Shown here one piece after another: positions 25,731 through 35,432 of a DNA stretch of 64,000 nt. Position 1 is the stretch's first letter, and each line of letters opens with the position of its first letter. The translations under genes were made by a program, and so were the position numbers. This stretch comes from Saprospirales bacterium (GTDB lineage: Bacteria; Bacteroidota; Bacteroidia; Chitinophagales; Saprospiraceae): NCBI GenBank assembly GCA_007695145.1, contig REEI01000041.1, forward strand, positions 19,339 through 83,338. The letters are read 5' to 3'. The notes beneath the pieces are model-generated. The model ran no database searches, was not told the DNA's origin, and saw only the letters and a program-made list of their open reading frames with translations.

Positions 25731-28533
25731 AAGCGTTGTTATAATTTGATAATTCCTGCTGAATAATATCAGAATCTACTTCCCTAAGTAATTTAAGCTG
25801 TGCTGTTGGCAAGGGAAGTTGATGTTGGTTGTATTCGCGAATCAGAAGGCCACACAGCCAGTGGCTTACACACAGCTTTTCGGTATTTAACAAGCAACTC
25901 AAAAGGTCAGTTTTTCCCATCTCCCAATCTGAACGCAACCAGTCTGATGCGGATTCCGGTTTGAATTCGAGAATGGGGCTGACAAAATTGCTGAGATGGG
26001 AACTGATGTTATTTTCCAGTAATTCTATCGCATTGACATTCATTAAATGGTCACCCATCAGCAGGCTGTCTTCGGCTTTTTGAATCAAACTTTTGCCATA
26101 GATGAGGGCCAGGATTCTCAATACTCTCAATTGCTGAAGCCTGATTTCAGAAATAATGGAGTGCCGAAGTTCAGGACTTATTACCTTTCTGCCCAGACAG
26201 GAAGTGAGGTGATTGAAGGTTTTGTGCTCTAATTGAATCAAGTCTCTTAGCAGTTCAATCTTCTCCGGTTCGGTCTCAACAAAATTCCTTTTGAAGAGCG
26301 AGTATACAGCTGTCTCCCTCAATTCAAAATCAGGATCTGAGAGATAGCCTTCTAAAAGGCTGATGGACTGATTGCCTGAAATACTCCCTGCAATTTTTAT
26401 AAGTCTGTTCAGCACCAGATGATGGTGAGCTTTCTCCAGTTCTGATTTTAGGTATGGAACAACTTCATCTCCAAAGGCCTCCAGGGCATTTACCGCCGCT
26501 TTGTACAACTCACCTGAAATAGCAATATCTATTAAATGGGGAATCAGGTGACGATTTCCAACCTTGGAAGTCGAGTAAATTGCTTCACCCTTTACTCTTC
26601 GATCGGGGTCTTTGAGTAGTTTTATGAGCGGGTGGTAAAACTCCTTTTTTTCAACCAGCCCAATTATTCTTGCAGCTGATAGCCTTTCAGCAGGGTCGGG
26701 TGAATCTACCCAGGCCAAGAGAGGACCACCATAATTTGTTGCCCCGTAAATGCCTGCATATTTTAAAATACCTGCTATTAGATTCTCTTTTTTCGCCCCC
26801 TTTGCAGATTTAATGTCATCCTGTAGTTCCTGAACACTCTCTGCCTGTACTAAGGAGCAATACATAAATATTGCTTTTCTGCTAACTCGTTCATTGGGGT
26901 GATCTATCAGCACTCTGATGTAGGGTAGGTATCTTTCGTCCCGAATTTTTGCAATGATATCAATGGTTTCCGCCACTACCAATGGATTGTGGTCTTCAAG
27001 CAACTGGATAACCATTTTGTGCCTCTGATGAACGCTCAAGTCGCGAGCCGAGAGTTTAAGTTTATACAGTACGGCAATAGAGTCACTCCCCAATTTTACC
27101 TGGTCTTCAAGCACACTCATTTCCTCACGGGTAAATATCATGGAGTCGCTGGAAAGCAATCGGTTTTTCAAAAGAAAGTGGATGAGTTCGCTATATTTTT
27201 TACCTAGGTAATAACCACAAATAATCCAAAGCCCAATTGCAGCAGTTAGACAGATGATTATGTACTTCAACTCGAAAATGCCGAGACTGCTTAGTGAAAG
27301 GAGTATCAATCCTGAGAAGCCCAGACCAATGGGTTCCATATAGCCCTTGGCCAGGGTGTGACTTTCTAGACGCCTGTGCTTATCCAGAGGTTGAAATAAT
27401 ATAAAATAAGCGGGTAAGTGAATGGATGAACGGATGATCTCATCCAAAAGCATAAGGAGCCCAAATATCCAGAGCAAAAAAATCAAATTGTTCTCCACCA
27501 ACATTAATCCCATCAGTCCCACAAGAGTAACAATACCTAATGTTACCGGCAAAATCAGGATCATTTGCCCAATTTTTAGCCTCCAAAAAAGCCTGCTGAA
27601 TAAAATGGTCTTCTTGAGGAGGTTCAACAATTTTCCAAAGCTGAAAAAGAATCCAAAAAAGATGGCCAGCTGATCAACATCATTGAAGTGTACTTCAACC
27701 CGTTCCAAAAATGAATAGTGAATCAGATATAGCACCAGTGTGGATAGCATGGCGAAAATACCTGCCAACCTAAAAAATGGGTCCTTCAATTTTTTCTGCA
27801 AAAACCCAAATACTTTAAAACCTGACTGCCTGTGCACATCCTCGTGCTTGTGGTCTTGACTGGAGTGGTGGTGGTCGTGAGGAATTTCCAGTTTTTCAGA
27901 GTTTCCTCTGGAGAGCAAATAAAGGCAGACAAAGGACAAGCCAAAACTGATGGCCGCAAAGGTAAAAAGGTCTTGTATGGAGAATAAGACCACAATTATA
28001 GGAGTAAAGAGATAACCCAGTACCTTCCCGACAGATTCACCAGTGGTCAGGAGCCCAAAAAGTCGCTTACTTTGCCTGACATCATATAAGAGCGAGGCCA
28101 CCCCCCAGAATTCGAGATTGCTCAATTGGTAAACCACCAGGTATAGGGCATAAAATAGTACGATCAATTCCAGAGAGGAAGGAAAATTATTTACTGCCCT
28201 TGCTCCAAGGGCCCAAACCATACAGAACACCAGGACAAAAGCAAAGAGCTTAACCGGAGGTAATTTAGCCTCAAAAATCGAATAAAGCCTTCCAGAAAGC
28301 AGTAGTAAAAAGCCTGATATAAAATAGATCAATGGCAGCATTCCAATGCCGTGCTGATCAATTAGGTGAATGTTAATGGCGGAAAATGACAGAGCAATTC
28401 CAAGTGCATTGAAGAACGAATGCCCAAGAAGTTTTAGGAAGTCGGGCAACTCTACTTCTTTAATCTGGAATAACCTAAGGAATACTTCTGTTTGCATGGC
28501 AATGCTGAATCGCTCATTTGTAAGCCCAAACAT
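25714..28533 (-). CDS. NTT-like nucleotide transporter with HEAT repeats
   Basis: A 939-residue protein. Residues 1 to about 460 form about 11-12 transmembrane helices resembling the NTT/ATP-ADP translocase family (FWGVASLLYDVRQSKRLFGLLTTGESVGKVLGY). A His/Asp-rich cytoplasmic loop (HDHHHSSQDHKHEDVH) lies near residue 225. From about residue 490 come helical HEAT-like repeats (VVAETIDIIAKIRDERYLPYIRVLIDHPNERVSRKAIFMY, AERLSAARIIGLVEKKEFYHPLIKLLKDPDRRVKGEAIYST). Fusions of NTT with HEAT repeats, some also with a cNMP domain, are known from memory in free-living bacteria. Here the cNMP domain is a separate overlapping gene. Substrate and function are unproven. Confidence 0.78.
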   Translation of the reverse strand: MFGLTNERFSIAMQTEVFLRLFQIKEVELPDFLKLLGHSFFNALGIALSFSAINIHLIDQHGIGMLPLIYFISGFLLLLSGRLYSIFEAKLPPVKLFAFVLVFCMVWALGARAVNNFPSSLELIVLFYALYLVVYQLSNLEFWGVASLLYDVRQSKRLFGLLTTGESVGKVLGYLFTPIIVVLFSIQDLFTFAAISFGLSFVCLYLLSRGNSEKLEIPHDHHHSSQDHKHEDVHRQSGFKVFGFLQKKLKDPFFRLAGIFAMLSTLVLYLIHYSFLERVEVHFNDVDQLAIFFGFFFSFGKLLNLLKKTILFSRLFWRLKIGQMILILPVTLGIVTLVGLMGLMLVENNLIFLLWIFGLLMLLDEIIRSSIHLPAYFILFQPLDKHRRLESHTLAKGYMEPIGLGFSGLILLSLSSLGIFELKYIIICLTAAIGLWIICGYYLGKKYSELIHFLLKNRLLSSDSMIFTREEMSVLEDQVKLGSDSIAVLYKLKLSARDLSVHQRHKMVIQLLEDHNPLVVAETIDIIAKIRDERYLPYIRVLIDHPNERVSRKAIFMYCSLVQAESVQELQDDIKSAKGAKKENLIAGILKYAGIYGATNYGGPLLAWVDSPDPAERLSAARIIGLVEKKEFYHPLIKLLKDPDRRVKGEAIYSTSKVGNRHLIPHLIDIAISGELYKAAVNALEAFGDEVVPYLKSELEKAHHHLVLNRLIKIAGSISGNQSISLLEGYLSDPDFELRETAVYSLFKRNFVETEPEKIELLRDLIQLEHKTFNHLTSCLGRKVISPELRHSIISEIRLQQLRVLRILALIYGKSLIQKAEDSLLMGDHLMNVNAIELLENNISSHLSNFVSPILEFKPESASDWLRSDWEMGKTDLLSCLLNTEKLCVSHWLCGLLIREYNQHQLPLPTAQLKLLREVDSDIIQQELSNYNNAYGISD

Positions 28534-28756
28534 ACGGTTTTTTGAGGTTTTAGGTCATTATCACCTAAAAAAAGAAATACTCCTGATGGAAAAGCTTGCT
28601 ATGGAAGGTGCTTTTATTTTCCGAAAGAATGGAGCCTATTCAATGGTTTGATTCAAGTCGGAAGTGCAGAGCACGAAAAGGGGTTATAGTGTAAGTGTTT
28701 CAATTCAATCCTCAGCAATTGAACTAAAGTTAAAAGAAGGCAACATGCTTTAAAAG

Positions 28757-29050
28757 TCACTGTACTACAATTTTTTCAACCACCGGACGACCCAGTAATT
28801 CATTTACTTTTTTCAACAGTTCCGGTTTGCTCATGCTCAGTTCAGAGCGAAGGGAAGCAGACTCCACCTTGATAAATAAGTTGCCATTTTTAAGGTGTAT
28901 TCCCTTAGTGTTTTCATTAATTATGGAACCCATGGATTCCCGCCACCATTTTCTGATTAAAAACTCATTGTAGCCCGGTTCGACTTTATTGCTTTGGGAA
29001 ATTTTCTTCAACATATCACCCAGCAAATGCTCGTTTGATTTCTTCATCAT
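28757..29050 (-). CDS. DUF721 / DciA-like protein
   Basis: A 97-residue soluble protein with the DUF721 pattern: an N-terminal helix, WRESMGSIINENTKGIHLKNGNLFIKVESASLRSELSMSKPELLKKVNELLG, and a final strand. The family includes DciA, which loads the replicative helicase in many bacteria that lack DnaC. It starts 12 bases after recF ends, an arrangement common for DUF721 genes. The DciA role is inferred from the family, not shown in this organism. Confidence 0.85.
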   Translation of the reverse strand: MMKKSNEHLLGDMLKKISQSNKVEPGYNEFLIRKWWRESMGSIINENTKGIHLKNGNLFIKVESASLRSELSMSKPELLKKVNELLGRPVVEKIVVQ

Positions 29051-29062
29051 AAGTCGTCTATT

Positions 29063-30175
29063 TTATTGGTCCACAATACTGTTGATCTCTCCATCGCTGA
29101 TCAGAAAGATCGTAAATTTCTCATCCATATTCCCAACCGAATCGGTCAGCCTTTCAGCATTGGTGTCCGTTATGAAAATCTGACCCTGGGTGTGATCCCT
29201 CACCAGAGAGAGGAACTCTGAGGCCCTTCTTTTATCCAGACGATCAAACAAATCGTCAAGTAGGAAAGCCGGTTCTATTCCAAGCCGCTCTCTTATCAAA
29301 CTGTGGCCAGCCATTTTTAAAGACAATACTGCCGATTTCAATTGCCCCTGTGAGGCCACATCTCTTATTTTTTTATTGATCAATGTGAATTCCAGATCAT
29401 CTTTGTGAACACCGGTATGGCTTCGTCCCATTATCCGATCTCTCTCTGTACACCGGGCGGTAAGCTCACCGTAATTCCCTTCCTGTAATTGCGAGCGATA
29501 TTGAAAATCAACCGACTCAGCTCCACCTGACAACTTGGTATAATACTGCTCAAAAAAGAAGCTCAAACGTTTGCAATATTCCGTTCGCTTTTCGAAAATC
29601 AGGTGAACATGGGGATAGATTTTATGATCATATGTCTGCAACAGGTCCCAATCGACCCTTCCGTCTTTTTGAGATTTTTTGAGCAGGGCATTTCTCTGTC
29701 GAATTAATTTTCCGTAGTGAATCAATGCTTCCAGATAGGTGCCATCTATCTGTGAAAAGGTGATGTCCAGAACTCTTCTCCGCTCTTTGCTGCCCGAAAG
29801 CAGTAGGTCGATGTCCTGAGGTATCACACTGACCACTGGGTACCTGCCGACATGATCTCCGAGCCGGCTGATTTTTTTGTCGTTCACCTCCAGTGCTTTG
29901 CCTTTTCCAGATTGGTATTTGATGACGATTTTGTCCTCCTCACCCTCCGAATCTGCAATGGCTTCAAGCCTAAAAAAGGTAGCCCCATCCATGAGATAAG
30001 CTTGATCGGTAGAGGTAGTAAGGCCCTTTCCTACAGCGAGAAAATGAATGGCATCCAAAACGGTGGTTTTTCCCGATCCATTTCCTCCGGCTATTCCCAC
30101 AATGCGCCGGCCGAGGTCAAATGAGCTGAACGCGTGATTCCTGAAATTCGTCAAACTAAGTTTCCTGAATTGCAC
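29063..30175 (-). CDS. recF: DNA replication and repair protein RecF
   Basis: A 370-residue ABC-type ATPase. Walker A is GGNGSGKTTVLDAI (about residues 30-43); the signature region and Walker B are near SQGQLKSAVLSLKM and PAFLLDDLFDRLDKRR. The first residues QFRKLSLTNFRNH are the RecF start. RecF helps load RecA at single-strand gaps through RecOR. The first codon is GTG at 30175-30173, with no nearer ATG. It leads a minus-strand pair with the DUF721 gene. Confidence 0.95.
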   Translation of the reverse strand: MQFRKLSLTNFRNHAFSSFDLGRRIVGIAGGNGSGKTTVLDAIHFLAVGKGLTTSTDQAYLMDGATFFRLEAIADSEGEEDKIVIKYQSGKGKALEVNDKKISRLGDHVGRYPVVSVIPQDIDLLLSGSKERRRVLDITFSQIDGTYLEALIHYGKLIRQRNALLKKSQKDGRVDWDLLQTYDHKIYPHVHLIFEKRTEYCKRLSFFFEQYYTKLSGGAESVDFQYRSQLQEGNYGELTARCTERDRIMGRSHTGVHKDDLEFTLINKKIRDVASQGQLKSAVLSLKMAGHSLIRERLGIEPAFLLDDLFDRLDKRRASEFLSLVRDHTQGQIFITDTNAERLTDSVGNMDEKFTIFLISDGEINSIVDQ

Positions 30176-30816
30176 CTACTTGTTATTTTGAATCAAATAT
30201 GCGAAAAAAATAGATTCCATGGGTATCATTTCACAAAGTCTGAAATAATCCTCCCCATTTTTAGCCATTTCTTTTTAGCCCTACCAACCATGCTTCAAAT
30301 TTTTCGAGGAGCCATATCTGTAAAGGATTTTTTTTGGAGATCACTCATTCAGTATGCCATTGGAGTATCTATTCCATGTTTTAGAATGAAAGCTATCACT
30401 AAATTTTTGTCGACAGCTTTATATCTGCCGCCTTTTTTGCTTAAGAGTGCAAACCAATCCCCCAGCTGTCTCCAGGAAAGGTTTTATCGGCTCGTCACCC
30501 TTGATGATGAAAGTAATCATTGACTTTTCTCCCATTCATACACGCTTGCGGCCAGGGGGGAGCAATAGTGGAGCCGTCTGGCTGGAAACTCATGCCTAAT
30601 CTCAGGGTGCATTGATTTGCTCTTCATTTTTCACAAAATATAAACTGTTGATTATCTTTGTGGGGAATCCTGTGCAGGTGGTAGATATGGTTTTCAATAC
30701 AGTGAATTTCGAGCTGTAATGAAAAAATTCCAAAACCTGATCGATTCATATAATTTGAGTGTTGGATTGCGTTAAAGCAGGATAGGAATTTTTTTAAGCA
30801 CTAAGTAAGAAAACAT
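30176..30816. other. Intergenic region between recF and the DoxX-type gene
   Basis: About 640 bases. A TATCTTTG box at 30653 points to the right-hand gene. On the minus strand, 30349..30535 may hold a frameshifted relic of a small gene (see findings). The plus-strand ORF at 30134..30523 overlaps the recF start and has no family resemblance, so I leave it out. Confidence 0.5.
30653..30660 (+). promoter_or_regulatory. Candidate -7 box of the DoxX/MauE gene
   Basis: TATCTTTG is a perfect TAnnTTTG match. The leader would be about 150 bases; no -33 TTG at the right spacing is seen. Confidence 0.4.
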
Positions 30817-32319
30817 ATGGGTTTAGGACAACTTACAATTGTAATTCTGATAATAGCCGCAGCGCTAACTGCCCTAACCGGATTAGTGATGAAGCGAAAT
30901 GAAAACTGGTTGGTGTCGTATCTTCAGCATGCCACCGGTTCTCTTTTTATTTTCTCGGGCTGGGTCAAGGTGGTTGATCCCATGGGTACCGGTTTTAAAC
31001 TGGAACAGTACTTTGCAGAATTTCAGGCAACCTTTGAGGGCACCTGGTTCTCTTTTATTGCCCCGTTGTTTCCTATGATGGGAAACTATGCCCTGGCAAT
31101 GAGTGTGGTTGTTATCATTGTAGAGATACTTTTGGGAATCATGCTGATCCTTGGCATGTGGAGAAAATTTACTGCCTGGGCTTTCTTTCTGCTCGTGGCC
31201 TTTTTTACCTTTCTCACCGGTTTCACCTATTTGACTGGATACGTACCCTCCGGTGTTAACTTTTTCCAGTTTTCGCAATGGGGTGAATACAATCCTACAA
31301 ATATGAGGGTGACCGATTGTGGTTGCTTTGGTGACTTTATTGTCATCGAACCTAAGGTTTCCTTCTTTAAAGACCTCATATTGTTGGTGCCTGCCATTTT
31401 CTTCCTGTTTACTTACGGCAAAATGCACCAACTATTCAATGAAAAAGTGAGACATATTGTGGTGGTTGCCTCCTCTATCATTTTATTGGTTTACGCCTTC
31501 AGCAACTTCGCCTGGAATCTCCCTCATATCGATTTCAGAGCGTTTCATGAAGGTGCAGACATAAGGACACAACTAAATCTTGAAAGAGATGCTGCAGCCA
31601 ATGTGCAGGTGGTGGCATGGGATCTAAAGAACAATGAGACCGGTGAGGTAATTCGTTTGTCAACAGAAGAGTATTTCGCAAACCTGACTTCCTACCGGGA
31701 GACACATTCTGTGGTGAGGCAAATTCAATCTGAACCGGAAATAGAAGAGACCAAGGTTTCTGACTTTATGATTAATGACCTTGAAGGTTTTGATGTAACG
31801 GATGATTTTTTGGAATATTCCGGACACTCAATTATGATTGTTACCTACAATCTTCCAGGCTCAACTATTCGGGAATCTCAAACTGTAATGGATTCCATTT
31901 TTGCTATTGATTCTATCACAATGGTTGGACAGGATGGTATGGACTCCCTGATTGTAATTGAACGATTGGATGAAGTGATCGAGAGAGAGGAAGAAATCAT
32001 CACCTACAACTGGAACGAACGGTTTAACAGGCACTTTCACGAGAAAATTATCCCCTTTGTGAATGCTGCCTCAGAAAGAGGTGTGCAGATAGTGTTGGTG
32101 TCCGGAGAGGGCAATACCCACAAACTTGAAAGCTTTCAAAGAGAGATGGGTATGGAGAATGTCAGCTTTTATTTTGCTGATGACATACTGCTGAAAACCA
32201 TAATCAGGTCCAGTCCGGGAGTGGTATGGTGGCACGATGGGGTCATCCTTAAAAAATGGCACAAAAGCAGGCTTCCTGAATTTCAAAGCATTGAAACTGA
32301 TTTGTTGGCGGAGCGTTAG
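30817..32319 (+). CDS. DoxX/MauE-type membrane protein with thioredoxin-like C-terminus (BT_3928 family)
   Basis: A 500-residue protein. Residues 1-230 hold about six transmembrane helices with the family landmarks FIFSGWVKVVDPMGTGFKLEQYF and NMRVTDCGCFGDFIVIEP; the CGC pair is characteristic of MauE/DoxX-like proteins that act with thiol redox partners. After about residue 320 there is a soluble, thioredoxin-like region (EYSGHSIMIVTYNLPGS, ERGVQIVLVSGEG, SPGVVWWHDGVILKKWHKSRLPE) that lacks a CxxC. The protein likely sits in the inner membrane with the C-terminal domain outside. Its electron partner is not known. Confidence 0.82.
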   Translation: MGLGQLTIVILIIAAALTALTGLVMKRNENWLVSYLQHATGSLFIFSGWVKVVDPMGTGFKLEQYFAEFQATFEGTWFSFIAPLFPMMGNYALAMSVVVIIVEILLGIMLILGMWRKFTAWAFFLLVAFFTFLTGFTYLTGYVPSGVNFFQFSQWGEYNPTNMRVTDCGCFGDFIVIEPKVSFFKDLILLVPAIFFLFTYGKMHQLFNEKVRHIVVVASSIILLVYAFSNFAWNLPHIDFRAFHEGADIRTQLNLERDAAANVQVVAWDLKNNETGEVIRLSTEEYFANLTSYRETHSVVRQIQSEPEIEETKVSDFMINDLEGFDVTDDFLEYSGHSIMIVTYNLPGSTIRESQTVMDSIFAIDSITMVGQDGMDSLIVIERLDEVIEREEEIITYNWNERFNRHFHEKIIPFVNAASERGVQIVLVSGEGNTHKLESFQREMGMENVSFYFADDILLKTIIRSSPGVVWWHDGVILKKWHKSRLPEFQSIETDLLAER

Positions 32320-32924
32320 GATTTAAAGACCGCCATATTGCCCTTGTTCCCTCTTCAGGCTTATTTCTTGTGAAAAAATAAGGCCGACCCAAAAGTTTGG
32401 CAGGGTTAAGAGCAATTGAGCCCCGATGTGTTTTTTCTGCGGTTTGAAAATAGACTATAAGAAGGAAAGGTTTAGAGAGGAAATTGGCTGCAGGGAGTTT
32501 ATCATATCACTCGTCTTTGCGATTTGCATGCATTGATCGCTTTCGGCCATTCATAAGTACCTCAACTTAACAATTGGATCGTCCCTGCAGATGGGAAACT
32601 GTATAGGTATCCTCAAACGCTGCGAACAATTCCAATGAGTGACCACTCCTCATTTGTCTTTAGTATAAGCCAATCCACTACCAAAATCATTGGTGATATA
32701 GTCCTCATAATCAATTGCCTGAGAATGCTTAACACATTCTTTAGGTTTATTTTGGCCCGGAAGTCCTCATTATACGCTCAGAATGTTTTTCTTTGCACTG
32801 AGAATTGAGGCCAATGATCTGAATGGATGTGTTTTCTGATATTCATGATGGTGATGGCCTATGTCTTCAATTGCTCAATAAATGTTTTATTGAGTTTGTT
32901 TTAAAAATGTAATTATCCTTCAAA
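32320..32924. other. Intergenic region before nusB
   Basis: About 600 bases with no strong signal. A bulged hairpin at 32358-32385 lacks a T-run. A short minus-strand stretch near 32650-32770 reads like a protein end but is too short to call. No promoter box of the perfect type was found. Confidence 0.45.
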
Positions 32925-33863
32925 ATGTTGAGCAGGAGAATCGTTCGCGTAAAAGTAATGCAGCTTCTTTACAGCCTGAATTCAGATAGAAAGTTGAAAC
33001 CCAATGAGGTAATTGAGAATTATAAAAAGGGCGTAGAGGATTCTTATGAGTTGCTTCTTTTTACGGTATATGCGCTGGTGAAGATCACCCGGATAGCACT
33101 GGAAGAGGAGGAAAGGCGAAAGGCTAAGCTTCTCCCAGGTGAGGATGATAAGAACTTTGTTCCCAAGCTGTACGACAACCCGCTGATTAAAGAACTTGAG
33201 GAATCCTCCTATCTCACTAAGATAGTTGAGAAGAATAAATTTGCAAACTCGGCCGATACTGATCTTATCCGGCAAATCTACCGAAAGTACGCCAAGCAGG
33301 ACAGTTACAAGGAATATGTTTACTCGAACTCTGATACTATCGAAAGTCACCGGAAAGGACTGCTGGACCTTTTTCGCTTTGTCAGGAAAAATGATATCTT
33401 TGAGGAGCTGGTAGAAAGTCGTTTCAGTCATTGGGAAGACGATAGGTCGCTGATTATTGGTGCGGTGAAAAAAATTGTAAAAGCCCTTCCCTCAGGGAAA
33501 GATGACTTGTTAAAGGAGTTTTATCCCGATGAAGATACCTGGAAGGACTTTGGGTTGTTTTTACTGGAAAAAACCATAGAGGAAGACCGGGAGCTGCGCC
33601 ATACTTTGAACCCTGCTTTGAAAAATTGGGACGAGGATAGATTGACTACCATTGATAACATACTGCTGAAAATGGCTTTGTGTGAGTTTATGTTTTTTCC
33701 CTCAATTCCCACAACGGTCACCATCAACGAGTATATGGAGGTTGCAAAACTCTACAGTACTGCCCGGTCAAAGGACTTTATCAATGGGTTGTTAGATCGG
33801 CTTACCGGAGACCTGGAGGAGATGGGAAAGTTGAATAAGATGGGCAGGGGACTTAAGCAGTGA
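32925..33863 (+). CDS. nusB: Transcription antitermination factor NusB (long Bacteroidota form)
   Basis: A 312-residue protein in which the NusB fold is split around a long insert. The N-terminus is LSRRIVRVKVMQLLYSLNSD; the C-terminal NusB half contains NWDEDRLTTIDNILLKMALCEFMFFPSIPTTVTINEYMEVAKLYSTARSKDFINGLLDRL. E. coli NusB is about 140 residues; the longer version is normal for Bacteroidota. NusB binds the boxA RNA with S10 and promotes rRNA antitermination. guaA follows 30 bases after its stop on the same strand. Confidence 0.95.
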   Translation: MLSRRIVRVKVMQLLYSLNSDRKLKPNEVIENYKKGVEDSYELLLFTVYALVKITRIALEEEERRKAKLLPGEDDKNFVPKLYDNPLIKELEESSYLTKIVEKNKFANSADTDLIRQIYRKYAKQDSYKEYVYSNSDTIESHRKGLLDLFRFVRKNDIFEELVESRFSHWEDDRSLIIGAVKKIVKALPSGKDDLLKEFYPDEDTWKDFGLFLLEKTIEEDRELRHTLNPALKNWDEDRLTTIDNILLKMALCEFMFFPSIPTTVTINEYMEVAKLYSTARSKDFINGLLDRLTGDLEEMGKLNKMGRGLKQ

Positions 33864-33893
33864 TTTTATCCTTTCGGAAATACTTCATTTATA

Positions 33894-35432
33894 ATGGACC
33901 AAAAAGTTATTATCTATGATTTTGGCTCGCAATACACGCAGTTGATTGGACGACGTGTTCGCGAACTCAACTTCTATTGTGAAATTCATCCCTACAATAA
34001 AAAGCTGGTTATCGATCAACAGGTCAAAGCTGTTATTCTCTCAGGTTCGCCTTTTTCCGTCAGAGAGCACAATGCCCTCTACTTTGATTTGGATCAGGTG
34101 CTTGGAAAAGTGCCGGTGCTCGGAATTTGCTACGGTGCTCAGTTGATTGCACATCAATTGGAGGGACAGGTGGAACGATCCAGCAGTCGGGAATACGGGC
34201 GCGCTATTCTCAATAGCACCCTCTCAGATCGCTTGTTCTCCGGTGTTGAAAATGGATCACAAATCTGGATGTCCCACGGAGATCACATATTAAAACTTCC
34301 CGATGGTTTTGAAACCATTGCAACTACCAAGTCTATACCTGTAGCAGCATTCAGGTCAAAACCTGGGAATTATCCACAGCCTATATACGGCCTTCAATTT
34401 CACCCTGAAGTTACACACACTGTAGACGGAAGCAGAGTATTGGATAATTTTATTGCCAATATTGCTGGAATGGAGCCCAATTGGACTCCCGCATCATTTG
34501 CAGACGAGACTATCAGCGAATTAAAGGAAATGCTTCATGGGGAATCTGTAGTAATGGGTTTGTCAGGTGGAGTTGACTCCTCTGTGGCGGCTACTTTGCT
34601 CCACCGAGCAATAGGAGAACGATTACATTGTATATTTGTGGACAATGGTTTGTTGCGTCTCAGAGAGTTTGAGGAGGTTTTGAGGGTTTACGAGAAATTG
34701 GGCCTCAATGTAAAGGGAGTAGATGCCTCTCATCTCTTTTTAAACCCACTTCAAGGAGTGTCCGATCCGGAAGAGAAGCGGAAGATCATCGGAAAGGTTT
34801 TTATCGATGTTTTTCAGCAAGAAGCAGCCGCTTTAGATAATGTAAGATGGTTGGGCCAGGGTACTATCTATCCGGATGTGATTGAATCGGTCTCCGTTCA
34901 TGGACCCTCCGTGACCATCAAGTCCCATCACAACGTTGGTGGCTTGCCCGAATTGATGGATTTGAAGATTGTTGAGCCGCTCAGGATGTTGTTTAAGGAT
35001 GAAGTAAGGAAAGTAGGGCAAGAGTTGGGATTGCCACCGGAATTGCTGAATAGACATCCCTTTCCGGGACCCGGACTAGCCATTCGAATTCTGGGTGCTG
35101 TGAGTCGTGGAAAGGTTGAAATGTTGCAGAAAGCTGACCATATCTTTATCGATGGACTGAAGAGATTCGGGCTGTACGACGAGGTATGGCAGGCAGGTGC
35201 CATACTTTTGCCGATTCACTCTGTAGGGGTGATGGGAGACGAGCGCACCTATGAACAAGTAGTTGCCTTAAGAGCGGTGACCTCAGTGGATGGAATGACC
35301 GCCCAGTGGGCTGATCTTCCTCACGACTTTCTGGCTGAAATATCGGGAAGCATCATTAATAACGTTAAAGGAATAAACAGAGTAGTTTATGACATCAGCA
35401 GCAAACCGCCTTCTACTATTGAATGGGAGTAG
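33894..35432 (+). CDS. guaA: GMP synthase, glutamine-hydrolysing
   Basis: A 512-residue enzyme making GMP from XMP, ATP and glutamine. The N-terminal class I glutaminase has Cys79 in VLGICYGAQ and the His-Glu of [11 protein letters not shown]. The ATP-pyrophosphatase half starts with [15 protein letters not shown], and the end has [16 protein letters not shown]-type dimer motifs and [11 protein letters not shown]. All catalytic parts are present and the length is normal. The last 44 bases overlap the start of the next lipoprotein gene. Confidence 0.98.
   Translation: MDQKVIIYDFGSQYTQLIGRRVRELNFYCEIHPYNKKLVIDQQVKAVILSGSPFSVREHNALYFDLDQVLGKVPVLGICYGAQLIAHQLEGQVERSSSREYGRAILNSTLSDRLFSGVENGSQIWMSHGDHILKLPDGFETIATTKSIPVAAFRSKPGNYPQPIYGLQFHPEVTHTVDGSRVLDNFIANIAGMEPNWTPASFADETISELKEMLHGESVVMGLSGGVDSSVAATLLHRAIGERLHCIFVDNGLLRLREFEEVLRVYEKLGLNVKGVDASHLFLNPLQGVSDPEEKRKIIGKVFIDVFQQEAAALDNVRWLGQGTIYPDVIESVSVHGPSVTIKSHHNVGGLPELMDLKIVEPLRMLFKDEVRKVGQELGLPPELLNRHPFPGPGLAIRILGAVSRGKVEMLQKADHIFIDGLKRFGLYDEVWQAGAILLPIHSVGVMGDERTYEQVVALRAVTSVDGMTAQWADLPHDFLAEISGSIINNVKGINRVVYDISSKPPSTIEWE

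Noticed and set aside
30134-30523. 129-residue plus-strand ORF
   Set aside because: It overlaps the recF start on the other strand and has low-complexity hydrophobic content without a recognisable pattern.
32358-32385. Hairpin after the DoxX/MauE gene as a terminator
   Set aside because: The stem is bulged and no T-run follows on either strand.
32650-32770. Minus-strand fragment ending AIDYEDYITNDFG, possibly a gene remnant
   Set aside because: About 38 codons with stops on both sides; too short to separate from chance.
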